A stretch of 61,746 nucleotides of DNA from Fredinandcohnia aciditolerans (GCA_003640645.1 QGHH01000028.1:1-61746), one strand, 5' to 3'. Counted from the first letter of the stretch, positions 31,990 through 41,125 are shown. Notes: generated by a model not told the origin, from the letters alone. Made by a program: numbers and translations.

Positions 31990-33111
31990 TTACTCCATCC
32001 CCACTAGTCCTTTAAACATTTCTACGCCGATTTCAATGATTTCATCTCGGAAATCGTATTCGTAGGTATGGATTGATGGATATTTCTCACCATTTCCTAT
32101 ATAAAAATAAGCACCTTTTACAAGCTTTAGATAATGACCATAGTCTTCTGATGCACGGTATGGTGAGGTTAGCTCACGTAGTGGATATTCTTTTACTGCC
32201 GCAACTTGTCGCACTTTATTTACCGATTCCTCATGATTAACGGTTTCCGGAAATTCATCCCTATACTCAAAGCTAACGTTAATGCCCTGCTCTTTCCCAA
32301 GTCGAGTCGCAAGATCCTCGATTCTTTGCTGAAGCGCATTAAGTTCCGCCTCTTTTTCCGCACGAATGGTTAACCGTAGAACACCATTATGGGCTGCAAT
32401 CCCGTAATTCTCCGAACCAATATCTACTTGTATAATCGTGCATAGAACGAGTCCATCAAATTTTTCGGGTGAAGCTAACTCGGGTAGAGTCTCAATGATT
32501 TTAGCAATTGCAAAAGAAGGATTGACTCCATCTTCAGGCTGGCTAGCGTGGGCTGGTGAACCAACCATTTCAATGGACATCCCTTTTGAGGCACAGTGGG
32601 CTGTCCCATCAATCACATACACGGCCTTGAATTCGATGCCAGACATATTGTGGTAGCCGTAAATTTCATCGACTTTTTCTTCAATCATCATTTCAGCGCA
32701 TTCAATGCCACCTTGTCCCGTTTCTTCTGCATGCTGGAAAAGGAAGATAATATTTTGATCGGCACCCTTTTGATCTACCTCAAGGGCAAATCCAGCTAAA
32801 GTAGCGGAATGACCGTCATGCCCACATTTATGGGAAACACCTGGATTGTTTGATTTCCATGGGAGGTCAATTGTTTCCGGAATTGGAAGGGCATCAAAAT
32901 CCGCTCTAAATGCAATCGTGGGTTGATCCTCACCAACTGTGTATTTCGCATAGAAATAGTTACCCTTGTCGATTATTTCGATATTTGTTGTATGTTTTTG
33001 AAGGAAATTAATTATATACTGTTTGGTCCATACCTCTTGATAGGACAATTCAGGATTCATATGTAAATCATGGCGTAACTCAATCGCCAACTCTAGATTT
33101 TTTTTATTCAC
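31990..33111 (-). CDS. M20-family amidohydrolase/peptidase
   Basis: A 373-residue zinc hydrolase of the M20D type (amidohydrolase, aminoacylase, hippurate hydrolase). 'ELRHDLHMNPELSYQE' at the N-terminus and the metal ligands in 'SHKCGHDGHSATLAG' and 'FQHAEETGQGGIECAE' are typical. GTG 33111 is chosen because GGGAGAG lies 6 nt upstream; the longer in-frame readings have no site. It acts on N-acylated amino acids in known relatives. It follows a two-gene unit of envelope proteins on the same strand with a gap of 70 bp. Confidence 0.9.
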   Translation of the reverse strand: MNKKNLELAIELRHDLHMNPELSYQEVWTKQYIINFLQKHTTNIEIIDKGNYFYAKYTVGEDQPTIAFRADFDALPIPETIDLPWKSNNPGVSHKCGHDGHSATLAGFALEVDQKGADQNIIFLFQHAEETGQGGIECAEMMIEEKVDEIYGYHNMSGIEFKAVYVIDGTAHCASKGMSIEMVGSPAHASQPEDGVNPSFAIAKIIETLPELASPEKFDGLVLCTIIQVDIGSENYGIAAHNGVLRLTIRAEKEAELNALQQRIEDLATRLGKEQGINVSFEYRDEFPETVNHEESVNKVRQVAAVKEYPLRELTSPYRASEDYGHYLKLVKGAYFYIGNGEKYPSIHTYEYDFRDEIIEIGVEMFKGLVGME

Positions 33112-33183
33112 TGTAATCTCTCCCATTGGTTTTCCATTTCTCAATAGTATCTATCCTGCATAGCCTCATTAGGGTGCCAGCCG

Positions 33184-33926
33184 TTATTGATTATCGCTAT
33201 CCCGGAGTTTCTCTTTTTGTTCCTTACGATAAAGAAGTCCTTCGTATACGGATTGCTGAGGATTTTCCTCATCGTATACCCAATCGGTAGATATTGAGTT
33301 ATACAAATTACCCTCATTAAATTTATGTCCCGTAAACTCAAGAGGAATCATCGCTCGAAATACGTCATAACCGCTGCTCCCATCCACTTTTCTCATACTA
33401 AACGGATGTATATTCAAGAAGTCTACTAGAGCGCTCGTTATTTTTTCGGACATCTCTTTCATATTTTCCTCATTTAGATCTGTAATGACAAAATCAGTTG
33501 TTTCTAGATACCCGTTGATATCCCGTAAATTTGAATATTGGCCGTTCTCGATAAAAGCAAAATAATCATTTATTGCTTTCTCCTTATCGATTGAGATTCC
33601 AAAATACTTCATATACAACTCTGGTGCATAATGAAGAAACGCCACATCCATATAATTACTATTCATTCCAACAACCGGTAATCCTCCTGCATCCCCTTGA
33701 TAAAGGTAAGCATGAAATTGAAGCTCAGGATTAGACTTTGGTGCTACTAGCAATACATCATATCCTTCATCATTCACACCAACCACTTCAATGAACTCAA
33801 ATTCTTCTTTATAATCACGCTCTAAATCCCCTAACGTAAGCTCTATATTTTTCTTGGTGCGCAGGATGCTAATAAAAGGACACACACTAAAATGACAGCC
33901 CATCTACCCTTCTTAAAATAAATCAT
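33184..33926 (-). pseudogene. lipoprotein gene with a frameshift at a poly-A run
   Basis: From ATG 33926, with AAGGAG upstream, the frame reads 'MIYFKKGRWAVILVCVLLLA' followed by S-C, a good signal peptide and lipobox (Cys22), then stops. The rest of the protein (about 220 residues beginning 'IELTLGDLERDY') is in another frame. The switch lies at five A (33848-33852 as T on the plus strand); one extra A would restore the frame. No homologue is known to me; the C-terminal part has no enzyme motifs. It starts 6 bp after the upstream membrane-protein gene. A sequencing error is possible. Confidence 0.7.
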
Positions 33927-33931
33927 CGGCA

Positions 33932-34378
33932 TTACTCCTTCAATTTATATGAAACTATCAATTTTGTATGGGGTAAATAGTCAAAGGTCATATAACGTCC
34001 AACGTGTTTGCTTTCAATTTTTGTTGATTCAAACCATTCACCGTTCACCTCAACCTCATTCTCCCAACTCTTCCCTAGGTCATCTACATATTCAATGAAA
34101 CCTTGTCCAGAAGAATAATTTCTTTGAATGACATGTGGAAAATCTTTTATATACGGAACGCTCATATATCCCAAAAATACGGCAAGAGTCGCAAAGGCAA
34201 GAAGTGCTCCCGTTAGCTTCATAAAACTCTTAAAATCCCAAGATTGCTTATTCTTAGGTTTTAACTTTCGTTCACGAATTGTCTCGCTACCAATAACAAT
34301 TATAATCCAAGGTATGATAACAATGGCCAACAGAACAATCGCCAAACAAAAAATAAACGTGAACCAATAGGACCACAT
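33932..34378 (-). CDS. hypothetical membrane protein
   Basis: A 148-residue protein with two hydrophobic segments in the N-terminal half ('FIFCLAIVLLAIVIIPWIII' and one around residue 60) and an extracytoplasmic C-terminal domain ending 'THTKLIVSYKLKE' or nearly so. I do not recognise a family. The next gene starts 6 bp after its stop codon and encodes a lipoprotein, so both probably act at the membrane surface together. Confidence 0.6.
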   Translation of the reverse strand: MWSYWFTFIFCLAIVLLAIVIIPWIIIVIGSETIRERKLKPKNKQSWDFKSFMKLTGALLAFATLAVFLGYMSVPYIKDFPHVIQRNYSSGQGFIEYVDDLGKSWENEVEVNGEWFESTKIESKHVGRYMTFDYLPHTKLIVSYKLKE

Positions 34379-34458
34379 TCTTTTTCACTCCCCCTGTCTA
34401 TCCTTGATGAATAACGTTAATTCCATTCTACTGGAAATTGAGCATTGTATAAATAAAA

Positions 34459-34485
34459 AATCGACAAGCAAGACACTTGTCGATT
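34459..34485 (-). terminator. terminator of the alcohol dehydrogenase gene
   Basis: AATCGACAAG and CTTGTCGATT form a perfect 10-bp stem around a 7-nt loop; the minus strand continues TTTTTTATTT. Confidence 0.9.
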
Positions 34486-34492
34486 ACATTGT

Positions 34493-35626
34493 TTATAGTT
34501 TTAAGACAACCTTGATACAGTTGTCTTCCCTGTCGTTGAAAATTTTATAGGCATGACTTGCTTCATCTAAAGGGACCTTGTGTGTGATGATATCAGTTGG
34601 ATTGAATTCCTTGTTAACGATTTTTTTGTAGAGCTCTGGCATAAAGTGAACGACAGGAGCTTGTCCCATTTTTAGTGTGATGTTACGTGAGAAAAAAGCA
34701 CCTAATGGGAACATATTATAATTCGCACCGTATACTCCAGTCAGCTGTACTGTACCGCCTTTTCGAACAGCCTTTGTCGAAATTTGAATCGGCCCAAGTG
34801 TTCCACCTTGTAGCTTCAGCTTTTGCTCGATTAATTCTAGAGGTGACTTTTTCCCGTCCATACCAACACAATCAATCACGACATCGGCCCCACCACTCGT
34901 GATTTCCTTTAAATGTTCTCCCATATCATCATGCTTTGTAAAATCAAATATCTCTACTTTATTTGTTGCTTTGGCGTGTTCCATGCGGTAGCCGATATAA
35001 TCCACTGCGATGACCCGTTTCGCCCCTTTCATCCAAGCGAATTTTTGTGCCATTAAACCAACCGGGCCACAGCCTAGAACGATTACCGTATCGCCCTCCT
35101 TCACGCCTGCATTCACCACACTCCAATAAGCGGTTGGTAGAACATCACTTAAAAAGAGTAAAGCCTCATCTTCTAATTCACAGTCTACTGGAACTTTAAA
35201 AGGAGTAAAATTCCCAAATGGAACTCGCATGTATTCGGCCTGGCCACCTGGGTGGTCGCCAAATTTTTCCGAGTAGCCAAAATAGCCTCCTGAATCGTAA
35301 TGGGGATTGGCATTATCACATTGACTTTCTAATTCGTGTTCACAGTAATAACACTTTCCACATGCAACTGTAAATGGAACAATAACACGGTCGCCTTTCT
35401 TTACATGTGTTACATCAGGTCCTACCTCTTCGACAATCCCCATTGGCTCATGCCCTATTACATAACCGTCTGGCAAAGGAAAATTCCCTTGATATAGATG
35501 GAGATCGGATCCGCAAATGGCGGTTGATGTGATGCGGACAATGACGTCATCGCTTTTAATAATTTTGGGAGCTTCTACCTCTTTGACTTTTACTTTATAT
35601 GGATTCTGATACGTAACAGCCTTCAT
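34493..35626 (-). CDS. zinc-dependent alcohol dehydrogenase, formaldehyde dehydrogenase-like
   Basis: A 377-residue medium-chain dehydrogenase close to B. subtilis AdhB. The catalytic zinc ligands are Cys38 in 'AICGSDLHL' and His59-Glu60 in 'VIGHEPMG'. The structural zinc cluster is '[15 protein letters not shown]'. The NAD-binding '[16 protein letters not shown]' follows. This branch oxidises formaldehyde or other small alcohols without glutathione. ATG 35626 follows GGAGTG. It is divergent from the treP promoter region but ends its own unit. Confidence 0.92.
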   Translation of the reverse strand: MKAVTYQNPYKVKVKEVEAPKIIKSDDVIVRITSTAICGSDLHLYQGNFPLPDGYVIGHEPMGIVEEVGPDVTHVKKGDRVIVPFTVACGKCYYCEHELESQCDNANPHYDSGGYFGYSEKFGDHPGGQAEYMRVPFGNFTPFKVPVDCELEDEALLFLSDVLPTAYWSVVNAGVKEGDTVIVLGCGPVGLMAQKFAWMKGAKRVIAVDYIGYRMEHAKATNKVEIFDFTKHDDMGEHLKEITSGGADVVIDCVGMDGKKSPLELIEQKLKLQGGTLGPIQISTKAVRKGGTVQLTGVYGANYNMFPLGAFFSRNITLKMGQAPVVHFMPELYKKIVNKEFNPTDIITHKVPLDEASHAYKIFNDREDNCIKVVLKL

Positions 35627-35750
35627 TTACACACTCCATTCTCGATCGTTTACAGGTTATTTTTTTACATTGCGTGAGAAGTTATGCTAAAGGGCTTTTG
35701 GCATAAAAATCCTGCGTTCGTAAAAGCTAAAAAATGGTGAAATAAAATAA

Positions 35751-35809
35751 TTGACATACTTGTATATACAGGTTAAACTGAAAACGTAATCAAAACCTGT
35801 ATAGACAGG
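35751..35809 (+). promoter_or_regulatory. tre promoter with two TreR-type operators
   Basis: TTGACA (35751-35756) and TAAACT (35774-35779) are 17 bp apart. Operator 1, CTTGTATATACAGG (35759-35772), lies in the spacer. Operator 2, CCTGTATAGACAGG (35796-35809), lies 37 bp downstream, near the transcription start. Both resemble the T-T-G-T-A-T-A-T-A-C-A-A site known for TreR. Two operators separated by about 3.5 turns could support looping. Confidence 0.8.
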
Positions 35810-35850
35810 TTTTTGGATAAAAATATCCTTTAGTTTAAGGGGGAAAATAC

Positions 35851-37278
35851 ATGAGTAAGTACACAGATCCTGCAAAGGAACTGCTTGACCATATTGGTGG
35901 GAAAGAGAACGTTGCTGCTGTCACACATTGTGCAACTAGAATGCGCTTCGTTTTAAACGATCCAAAAAACGCAGATATAGAAAAAATTGAAGGAATTGGG
36001 CTAGTAAAGGGTACCTTTACACAAGCAGGGCAATTCCAGGTTATCATCGGAAATGAAGTTGCTTCATTTTATAATGAGTTCGTCAAACACGCGGGTGTTG
36101 AAGGAACGAGTAAGGAAGAGGCAAAGGTTGCGGCTAAGCAGAATATGAACTGGCTACAACGAATGATGGGTCACCTAGCTGACATTTTCACACCACTTAT
36201 TCCAGCCCTTGTAGTTGGGGGTCTGATTTTAGGTTTCCGAAATGTAATCGGTGAAATCGATTTAGTTGATAACGGTACAAAAACAATCGTTGAAACCTCT
36301 CAATTCTGGGCTGGTGTTCATGCATTCCTCTGGTTAATTGGTGAAGCTATCTTCCACTTCTTACCTGTCGGAATCACTTGGTCGATCACGCGTAAAATGG
36401 GAACCTCACAAATCCTTGGAATTGTGTTAGGGATTACCCTTGTATCTCCACAATTGCTGAATGCATATGCAGTGCCAAATGCTGAAGAAATTCCAGTTTG
36501 GGATTTTGGATTCACAACTATTGAAATGATTGGGTATCAAGCACAGGTTATTCCAGCTATACTAGCTGCATTTGTACTTGTTTTCTTAGAGCGTTGGTTA
36601 CGTAAGATTTCACCAAATGCGATCTCAATGATTATTGTTCCATTTTTTGCACTTGTTCCGACTGTCTTAATTGCTCATACTGTTCTTGGACCACTAGGTT
36701 GGACAATTGGTTCTTGGATTTCTGATGTTGTATACACAAGCTTAACCTCAGCCTTTGGTTGGTTATTCGCAGCAATCTTTGGATTTGCATATGCACCACT
36801 TGTTATCACTGGTTTACACCATATGACAAATGCGATCGACCTGCAATTGATGAGTGAGTTTAACGGAACAAACCTATGGCCAATGATTGCCTTATCTAAT
36901 ATTGCGCAAGGTTCTGCCGTACTTGCAATGATTTATATTAATCGTAAAAATGAAGAGGAAAAACAAGTTTCCATCCCAGCATGTATCTCTTGTTATCTCG
37001 GTGTAACAGAGCCTGCGATGTTTGGTATTAACTTAAAATACGGCTTCCCATTCCTTGCTGCGATGCTCGGCTCAATGGTAGCAGCCATCATCTCTGTAGG
37101 TAGTGGAGTTATGGCGAACTCAATAGGAGTTGGTGGAATACCTGGAATTTTATCCATCCAGGCTGGTGACTGGCTAATGTTTGCGATTGCGATGCTTGTA
37201 GCGATTGTCGTTCCATTTATTTTAACTGTCATCTTCGCAAAAGCTAATGTTGGCAAAATTTCATTTGGTAAAAAATAA
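35851..37278 (+). CDS. treP: PTS trehalose permease EIIBC
   Basis: A 475-residue membrane phosphotransferase that imports trehalose as trehalose-6-phosphate. The N-terminal EIIB domain has the phosphorylated Cys27 in 'AAVTHCATRMRFVL'. The C-terminal EIIC domain has about ten segments with 'GAIFHFLPVGI'-like and 'LGVTEPAMFGINLKYGFPFL' signatures. There is no EIIA domain, so it relies on another EIIA such as the glucose one, as in B. subtilis. It follows a TreR-type operator. Trehalose-6-phosphate hydrolase (treA) is not found next to it. Confidence 0.9.
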   Translation: MSKYTDPAKELLDHIGGKENVAAVTHCATRMRFVLNDPKNADIEKIEGIGLVKGTFTQAGQFQVIIGNEVASFYNEFVKHAGVEGTSKEEAKVAAKQNMNWLQRMMGHLADIFTPLIPALVVGGLILGFRNVIGEIDLVDNGTKTIVETSQFWAGVHAFLWLIGEAIFHFLPVGITWSITRKMGTSQILGIVLGITLVSPQLLNAYAVPNAEEIPVWDFGFTTIEMIGYQAQVIPAILAAFVLVFLERWLRKISPNAISMIIVPFFALVPTVLIAHTVLGPLGWTIGSWISDVVYTSLTSAFGWLFAAIFGFAYAPLVITGLHHMTNAIDLQLMSEFNGTNLWPMIALSNIAQGSAVLAMIYINRKNEEEKQVSIPACISCYLGVTEPAMFGINLKYGFPFLAAMLGSMVAAIISVGSGVMANSIGVGGIPGILSIQAGDWLMFAIAMLVAIVVPFILTVIFAKANVGKISFGKK

Positions 37279-37285
37279 AACGTGT

Positions 37286-37313
37286 GGGAGGGGAAATTAC
37301 CCCTCCCTTTTTT
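37286..37313 (+). terminator. terminator of treP
   Basis: GGGAGGGG and CCCCTCCC pair around AAATTA and are followed by six T. It begins 8 bp after the stop codon. Confidence 0.95.
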
Positions 37314-37371
37314 CGCATTAACGCGGTAAAATGAGAATAATTAAATATTACCATCGATTGGGGATTCTTTC

Positions 37372-38088
37372 ATGAATAACAAGTATCTAACAATCTATAG
37401 CGATTTAGTAGAAGAAATTAAAAATGGAAACATCAAAGCGAATAGTCTTTTACCTTCTGAAAATGAATTAAAGGAAGTATACAATACCTCTCGTGAAACG
37501 ATTCGAAAGGCACTGAACCTGCTTTCACAAAATGGGTATATTCAAAAAATGAAGGGCAAAGGCTCTATCGTGATTGACGTGAATAAGTTTGATTTTCCGG
37601 TATCAGGGCTTGTGAGCTTCAAAGAGCTAGCCGAAAAAATGGGGCAAAGACCGATAACGCATGTGCATGAGTTGACGGTCGGTAAGCCGGATACATTCAT
37701 TAAGCAACAGCTACAGCTTTCTAGTAAGGACCAGGTGTGGAAAGTCGTTCGCACAAGGGAAATGGGCGGCGAAAAAATTATTTTGGACAAGGATTTTATT
37801 TCACGAAAGTTTGTCCCCGAGCTTACGAAGGAGATTTGTGAAGAATCGATTTATGCCTATTTGGAGAATGAACTGAAGATTACCATCAGTTTTGCAAAGA
37901 AGGAAATTACGGTCGTGGAACCAACAGATGAAGACCGAGAGCGACTTGATCTAGATGGCTTTCATAATGTCGTTGTTATCAAAAACTATGTGTATCTAGA
38001 TAATGCGAGCTTATTTCAATATACAGAGTCTCGCCATCGCCCGGACAAATTCCGATTTGTCGATTTTGCAAGGCGGACGCATGTGTAG
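37372..38088 (+). CDS. treR: trehalose operon repressor, GntR family
   Basis: A 238-residue GntR-type repressor. The N-terminal winged helix has 'LLPSENELKEVYNTSRETIR'. A UTRA ligand-binding domain follows, with 'FPVSGLVSFKELAEKMG' at the junction and the C-terminal 'QYTESRHRPDKFRFVDFARR', both nearly as in B. subtilis TreR. The known inducer of TreR is trehalose-6-phosphate. The ribosome site is weak (GGGG at 9 nt). It is separated from treP by a strong terminator, so it may have its own promoter. Confidence 0.9.
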   Translation: MNNKYLTIYSDLVEEIKNGNIKANSLLPSENELKEVYNTSRETIRKALNLLSQNGYIQKMKGKGSIVIDVNKFDFPVSGLVSFKELAEKMGQRPITHVHELTVGKPDTFIKQQLQLSSKDQVWKVVRTREMGGEKIILDKDFISRKFVPELTKEICEESIYAYLENELKITISFAKKEITVVEPTDEDRERLDLDGFHNVVVIKNYVYLDNASLFQYTESRHRPDKFRFVDFARRTHV

Positions 38089-38158
38089 ATTGTAGCTGGG
38101 GTTTTCTGAGGCAAGGTAAACTGAAACAAGGCGGTTGAGAACTTCTAAATGTCGTTTG

Positions 38159-38755
38159 CTGGTTCGGATATGGAGATTACTTGGAGAATGCTTGCTAGTT
38201 AATGCCGTTACCTGGTTTAGATATGGATATCTTTAGGAGATACCGTGCTTGTTTATGCTGTTAACTGGTTTGGATATGGATATCTTTAGGAGATACCGTA
38301 CTTGTTTATGCTGTTAACTGGTTTGGATATGGATATCTTTAGGAGATACCGTACTTGTTTATGCTGTTAACTGGTTTGGATATGGATAACTTTAGGAGAT
38401 ACCGTGCTTGTTTATGCTGTTAACTGGTTTGGATATGGATATCTTTAGGAGATACCGTACTTGTTTATGCTGTTAACTGGTTTGGATATGGATATCTTTA
38501 GGAGATACCGTACTTGTTTATGCTGTTAACTGGTTTGGATATGGATAACTTTAGGAGATACCGTGCTTATTTATGCCGTTATCTGGTTCACAAATGGATA
38601 TATTTAGGATAATGCATGCTAGTTTATGCTATTATGCTATTATCTGGTTCGCAAGTGGATATTATTAGGAAATACTGGCTAGTTAATGCTATTATCTGTT
38701 TCACAAATGGATATTACTAGGAGAATGGGAACCTGATAAAGCCGTTAGTCGGTTT
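38159..38755. repeat. 53-bp tandem repeat (minisatellite 3)
   Basis: A CTGGTT block repeats at 38159, 38212, 38265, 38318, 38371, 38424, 38477, 38530 and 38583 (all 53 bp apart), then at 38644, 38696 and about 38749 (61, 52 and 53 bp). In the centre, units differ only at two positions (TATC/TAAC and GTA/GTG), and a block of three units is repeated: 38265-38423 and 38424-38582. Edge units are degenerate. The dyad in each unit (TATC...GATA) is imperfect. Confidence 0.95.
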
Positions 38756-38787
38756 AAAATTTAATAATATAGGATAGCACTTTCCGC

Positions 38788-38814
38788 AAGGGGTCCAACT
38801 GGACCCCTTTTTCA
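38788..38814 (+). terminator. terminator after minisatellite 3
   Basis: AAGGGGTCC and GGACCCCTT pair around AACT and are followed by TTT. It could end transcripts that start at treR and pass through the repeat array. Confidence 0.85.
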
Positions 38815-38827
38815 GTTTTTCCTGCAC

Positions 38828-38865
38828 AAAAACAGGATGGCCCTTTGAAGGATCATCCTGTTTTT
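38828..38865 (-). terminator. bidirectional terminator before the FMN reductase gene
   Basis: AAAAACAGGATG and CATCCTGTTTTT form a 12-bp stem with a 14-nt loop. A- and T-runs on both sides make it functional in either direction. Confidence 0.85.
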
Positions 38866-38871
38866 TCGTAA

Positions 38872-39465
38872 TTAGCGTACTGTTTTTAAAGCGCCGCTCC
38901 AAGATACAACTTGGTCTAGCATTAAGTTTACGTTGTCTAGGTGTAGGTCTTGTGGTTTAAACTCTGAACCATTTTCGAAATCTGTGAATAATGAAAGTGT
39001 TGGATGTGTACGAACGTCTGCGATCATTAATTCACCCATGATTCCACGAAGGTGTTCAGCAGCACGTGCACCACCAGTAGAACCGTAGCTTACGATACCA
39101 GCAGCTTTGTTGTTCCAAGCTTCACGAGCTAGGTCTAACGCATTTTTTAATGCACCAGTGATAGAGTGGTTATATTCTTGAACGATGAATACGAATCCAT
39201 CAAGATTAGCTAATTTTTCATTCCAAGCAGCGATTCCAGGTGCATCAGCTTCACCTAAGAATGGTAATTTGAAGTCTGCGATATCTACGATTTCGTAGTT
39301 TGCATCTCCACGCTTATCAGCGATTTCTTTTACCCATGCTCCTACTTGAGGACTTACGCGTCCTTGACGAGTACTACCTAAAATAATACCAATGTTTAAT
39401 TTTTCGTTTGACATTACTTGTTCCTCCTTTTGTTGATTACCAAAAAGTTTATCTAGTAAACCCAT
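38872..39465 (-). CDS. NAD(P)H-dependent FMN reductase
   Basis: A 197-residue flavodoxin-fold reductase. The phosphate loop is 'GIILGSTRQGRVSPQVG' and the flavin loop 'QEYNHSITGALKNALD'. These enzymes reduce quinones, azo compounds or free flavin with NAD(P)H. Two starts are possible: ATG 39465 with AAAAGGAGAG, and ATG 39414 (MSNEKLN) with AAAGGAGGAAC. The latter removes an extension 'MGLLDKLFGNQQ'. No partner genes; its neighbours are repeats and a regulator module. Confidence 0.88.
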   Translation of the reverse strand: MGLLDKLFGNQQKEEQVMSNEKLNIGIILGSTRQGRVSPQVGAWVKEIADKRGDANYEIVDIADFKLPFLGEADAPGIAAWNEKLANLDGFVFIVQEYNHSITGALKNALDLAREAWNNKAAGIVSYGSTGGARAAEHLRGIMGELMIADVRTHPTLSLFTDFENGSEFKPQDLHLDNVNLMLDQVVSWSGALKTVR

Positions 39466-39636
39466 GATGTACTCTCCTTTTTATATATTAAAGGCTATTT
39501 TTGTAAAATACCTTTAATTTATTTATCTTTGAAGCATTTATCTTAACTTCAAGATAAATATTATATCAAATTGATTTTAAAGTCAACCCAAAGACATGTA
39601 AATAATTTGTTTATTTTTTTATGAAAAACAAAAAAA

Positions 39637-39656
39637 CGCTTATAACATGATAAGCG
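39637..39656 (-). terminator. terminator of the second XRE/membrane module
   Basis: CGCTTAT and ATAAGCG pair around AACATG; on the minus strand the stem is followed by TTTTTTTG. Confidence 0.8.
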
Positions 39657-39671
39657 CTATTTTCTAATTCC

Positions 39672-40103
39672 TTATTCATCAAGGTTTTCTTCTTGTCGTT
39701 TTATTCTCAAATAGCGGATATATAGGATTGGGATGAGACCACAAACAAATATTATTCCCCCCATAATCAATCCATCCAGTATTCCAAACCCATTCGTAAA
39801 GTTAACAGCAATACCTATAATGACCGAAATGGCTGTTAAGATTAGTAGAGAGAGAACGGTCCCTTTTTTAGGCGATTTTTCACTACTTTCATGATCTACA
39901 CTGATATTCATGGAAAGATATACGGAAACAGTGGTCGTGATCATAAATACAATCCATAAAGGATTTTGCCTCATCCCTTCCATCCCTTTTGTGAATAAAT
40001 CATATCCCAATATCCCGAGAATCCCAATTGTTTGAATGATATACGCAGTTCGAACATTTTGTAAGTTTTTTAGAATTAAACGCTCATCCTTTATTTTTTT
40101 CAT
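39672..40103 (-). CDS. small membrane protein paired with XRE regulator (second module)
   Basis: A 143-residue protein with about four membrane segments and a charged N-terminus 'MKKIKDERLILKNLQN'. Its ATG overlaps the stop of the upstream regulator (ATGA), so expression is coupled. The D-E-R motif near the start is common in small membrane proteins of such pairs. I cannot name a family with certainty. The pair is followed by a terminator and so forms a closed unit. Confidence 0.7.
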   Translation of the reverse strand: MKKIKDERLILKNLQNVRTAYIIQTIGILGILGYDLFTKGMEGMRQNPLWIVFMITTTVSVYLSMNISVDHESSEKSPKKGTVLSLLILTAISVIIGIAVNFTNGFGILDGLIMGGIIFVCGLIPILYIRYLRIKRQEENLDE

Positions 40104-40309
40104 TTCATACCACTCTCCTTTTCGACCCAAAATATTTCATCCAATGTTTTATGAACGGCATAACATATATCTAGACACAACTTTAAGGTTGGATTGTATT
40201 TTCCTTTTTCTATTAAACTAATTGTTTGTCGGGTAACTCCAATTTTCTCGGCTAATTGCTGCTGGGTTAAGTTTGCTTGTAATCGAGCAATCTTCACGTT
40301 GTTTTCCAA
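40100..40309 (-). CDS. small XRE-family regulator (second module)
   Basis: A 69-residue protein that is a single helix-turn-helix: 'ARLQANLTQQQLAEKIGVTR', then 'TISLIEKGKYNPTLKLCLDI'. TTG 40309 follows AAGGAGGG with long spacing. It resembles the regulator at 14520-14732 in size and gene order. The promoter has two copies of ATGTAATATATAT spaced 21 bp, probably its own operator. Confidence 0.85.
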   Translation of the reverse strand: MENNVKIARLQANLTQQQLAEKIGVTRQTISLIEKGKYNPTLKLCLDICYAVHKTLDEIFWVEKESGMK

Positions 40310-40333
40310 GTGATGTAATCCCTCCTTATGTTT

Positions 40334-40375
40334 ATTGTAACATATATATTACATTATGCAATATATATATTACAT
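40334..40375 (-). promoter_or_regulatory. promoter of the second XRE module with phased half-sites
   Basis: On the minus strand TTGCAT (40361-40356) and TACAAT (40339-40334) are 16 bp apart. ATGTAATATATAT occurs at 40375-40363 and again at 40354-40342, exactly 21 bp (two helical turns) apart, one copy inside the spacer. Confidence 0.7.
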
Positions 40376-40426
40376 CCAAAAGAATAAAAAAGATCAAATC
40401 GAAATTTGATTTGATCCAAGTGATTG

Positions 40427-41011
40427 TTATCGAATCGGGTTGCCTGCACGTATTTTTTCTGGTATATGTCTTCTAATCGCAAATATAAGTTCACCAAGAA
40501 AATACAAGGCCACTGTTGGCCAGATCAAAGCCCAGAAACCTCCTACAGCCTCATACAAATTGATAAGCCTTGGATGAACATACGCTAGGCACATGAGAGA
40601 GAGCGCAATCCAGCATATGGAATAGGAGAAGCAAATATGGCCTTGCAGTTGGAACTTATGGCCTGAGTAGTCCCACCATTTCCTTCCGAAAAACCACTCA
40701 AGCAGGAAGCCACTGCAATACTCCACTACCGTTGGGATTAGAAAACAGAGAGCCAACACGACTGTCCAATGCATATCTTTTCCTATTAATAAAATAAGCA
40801 ACAAAGGTGCGAACCCGTACATGGGCTTGAATGGCCCGAAGAAAAAGTTATCCTTAAAGAACACTCGTTTTCTTGCATAGTTATAAGTATTTTCCAAAAG
40901 CCAACCGAAAAATGAATAAATGGTAAAGAAGAAGACAATAGCCATCACACCTTCCCAAGAAAGCAAGATCGGCATCTCAAAATCAAAACCACTTACTAAA
41001 ACCTGAAACAT
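40427..41011 (-). CDS. putative ABC-transporter permease-like (CmpB) membrane protein
   Basis: A 194-residue integral membrane protein with about six segments. The conserved blocks 'SFFGWLLENTYNY', 'GPFKPMYGFAPLL', 'EYCSGFLLEWFFGRKWWDYS' and 'LQGHICFSYSICW' fit the CmpB family, which databases call putative ABC transporter permease although no ATPase accompanies it here. Function unknown. ATG 41011 follows GAGGTG. It stands alone. Confidence 0.8.
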   Translation of the reverse strand: MFQVLVSGFDFEMPILLSWEGVMAIVFFFTIYSFFGWLLENTYNYARKRVFFKDNFFFGPFKPMYGFAPLLLILLIGKDMHWTVVLALCFLIPTVVEYCSGFLLEWFFGRKWWDYSGHKFQLQGHICFSYSICWIALSLMCLAYVHPRLINLYEAVGGFWALIWPTVALYFLGELIFAIRRHIPEKIRAGNPIR

Positions 41012-41125
41012 TCGTAAATCACCTCAAGGAAAATATTCCTAATTAGGATTTACACACTCAAATAAAAATATACAAGTGAAGTATCTGTCTTTACCATGAT
41101 GTGTTACTTTTTTCAAAAAAAAGAG

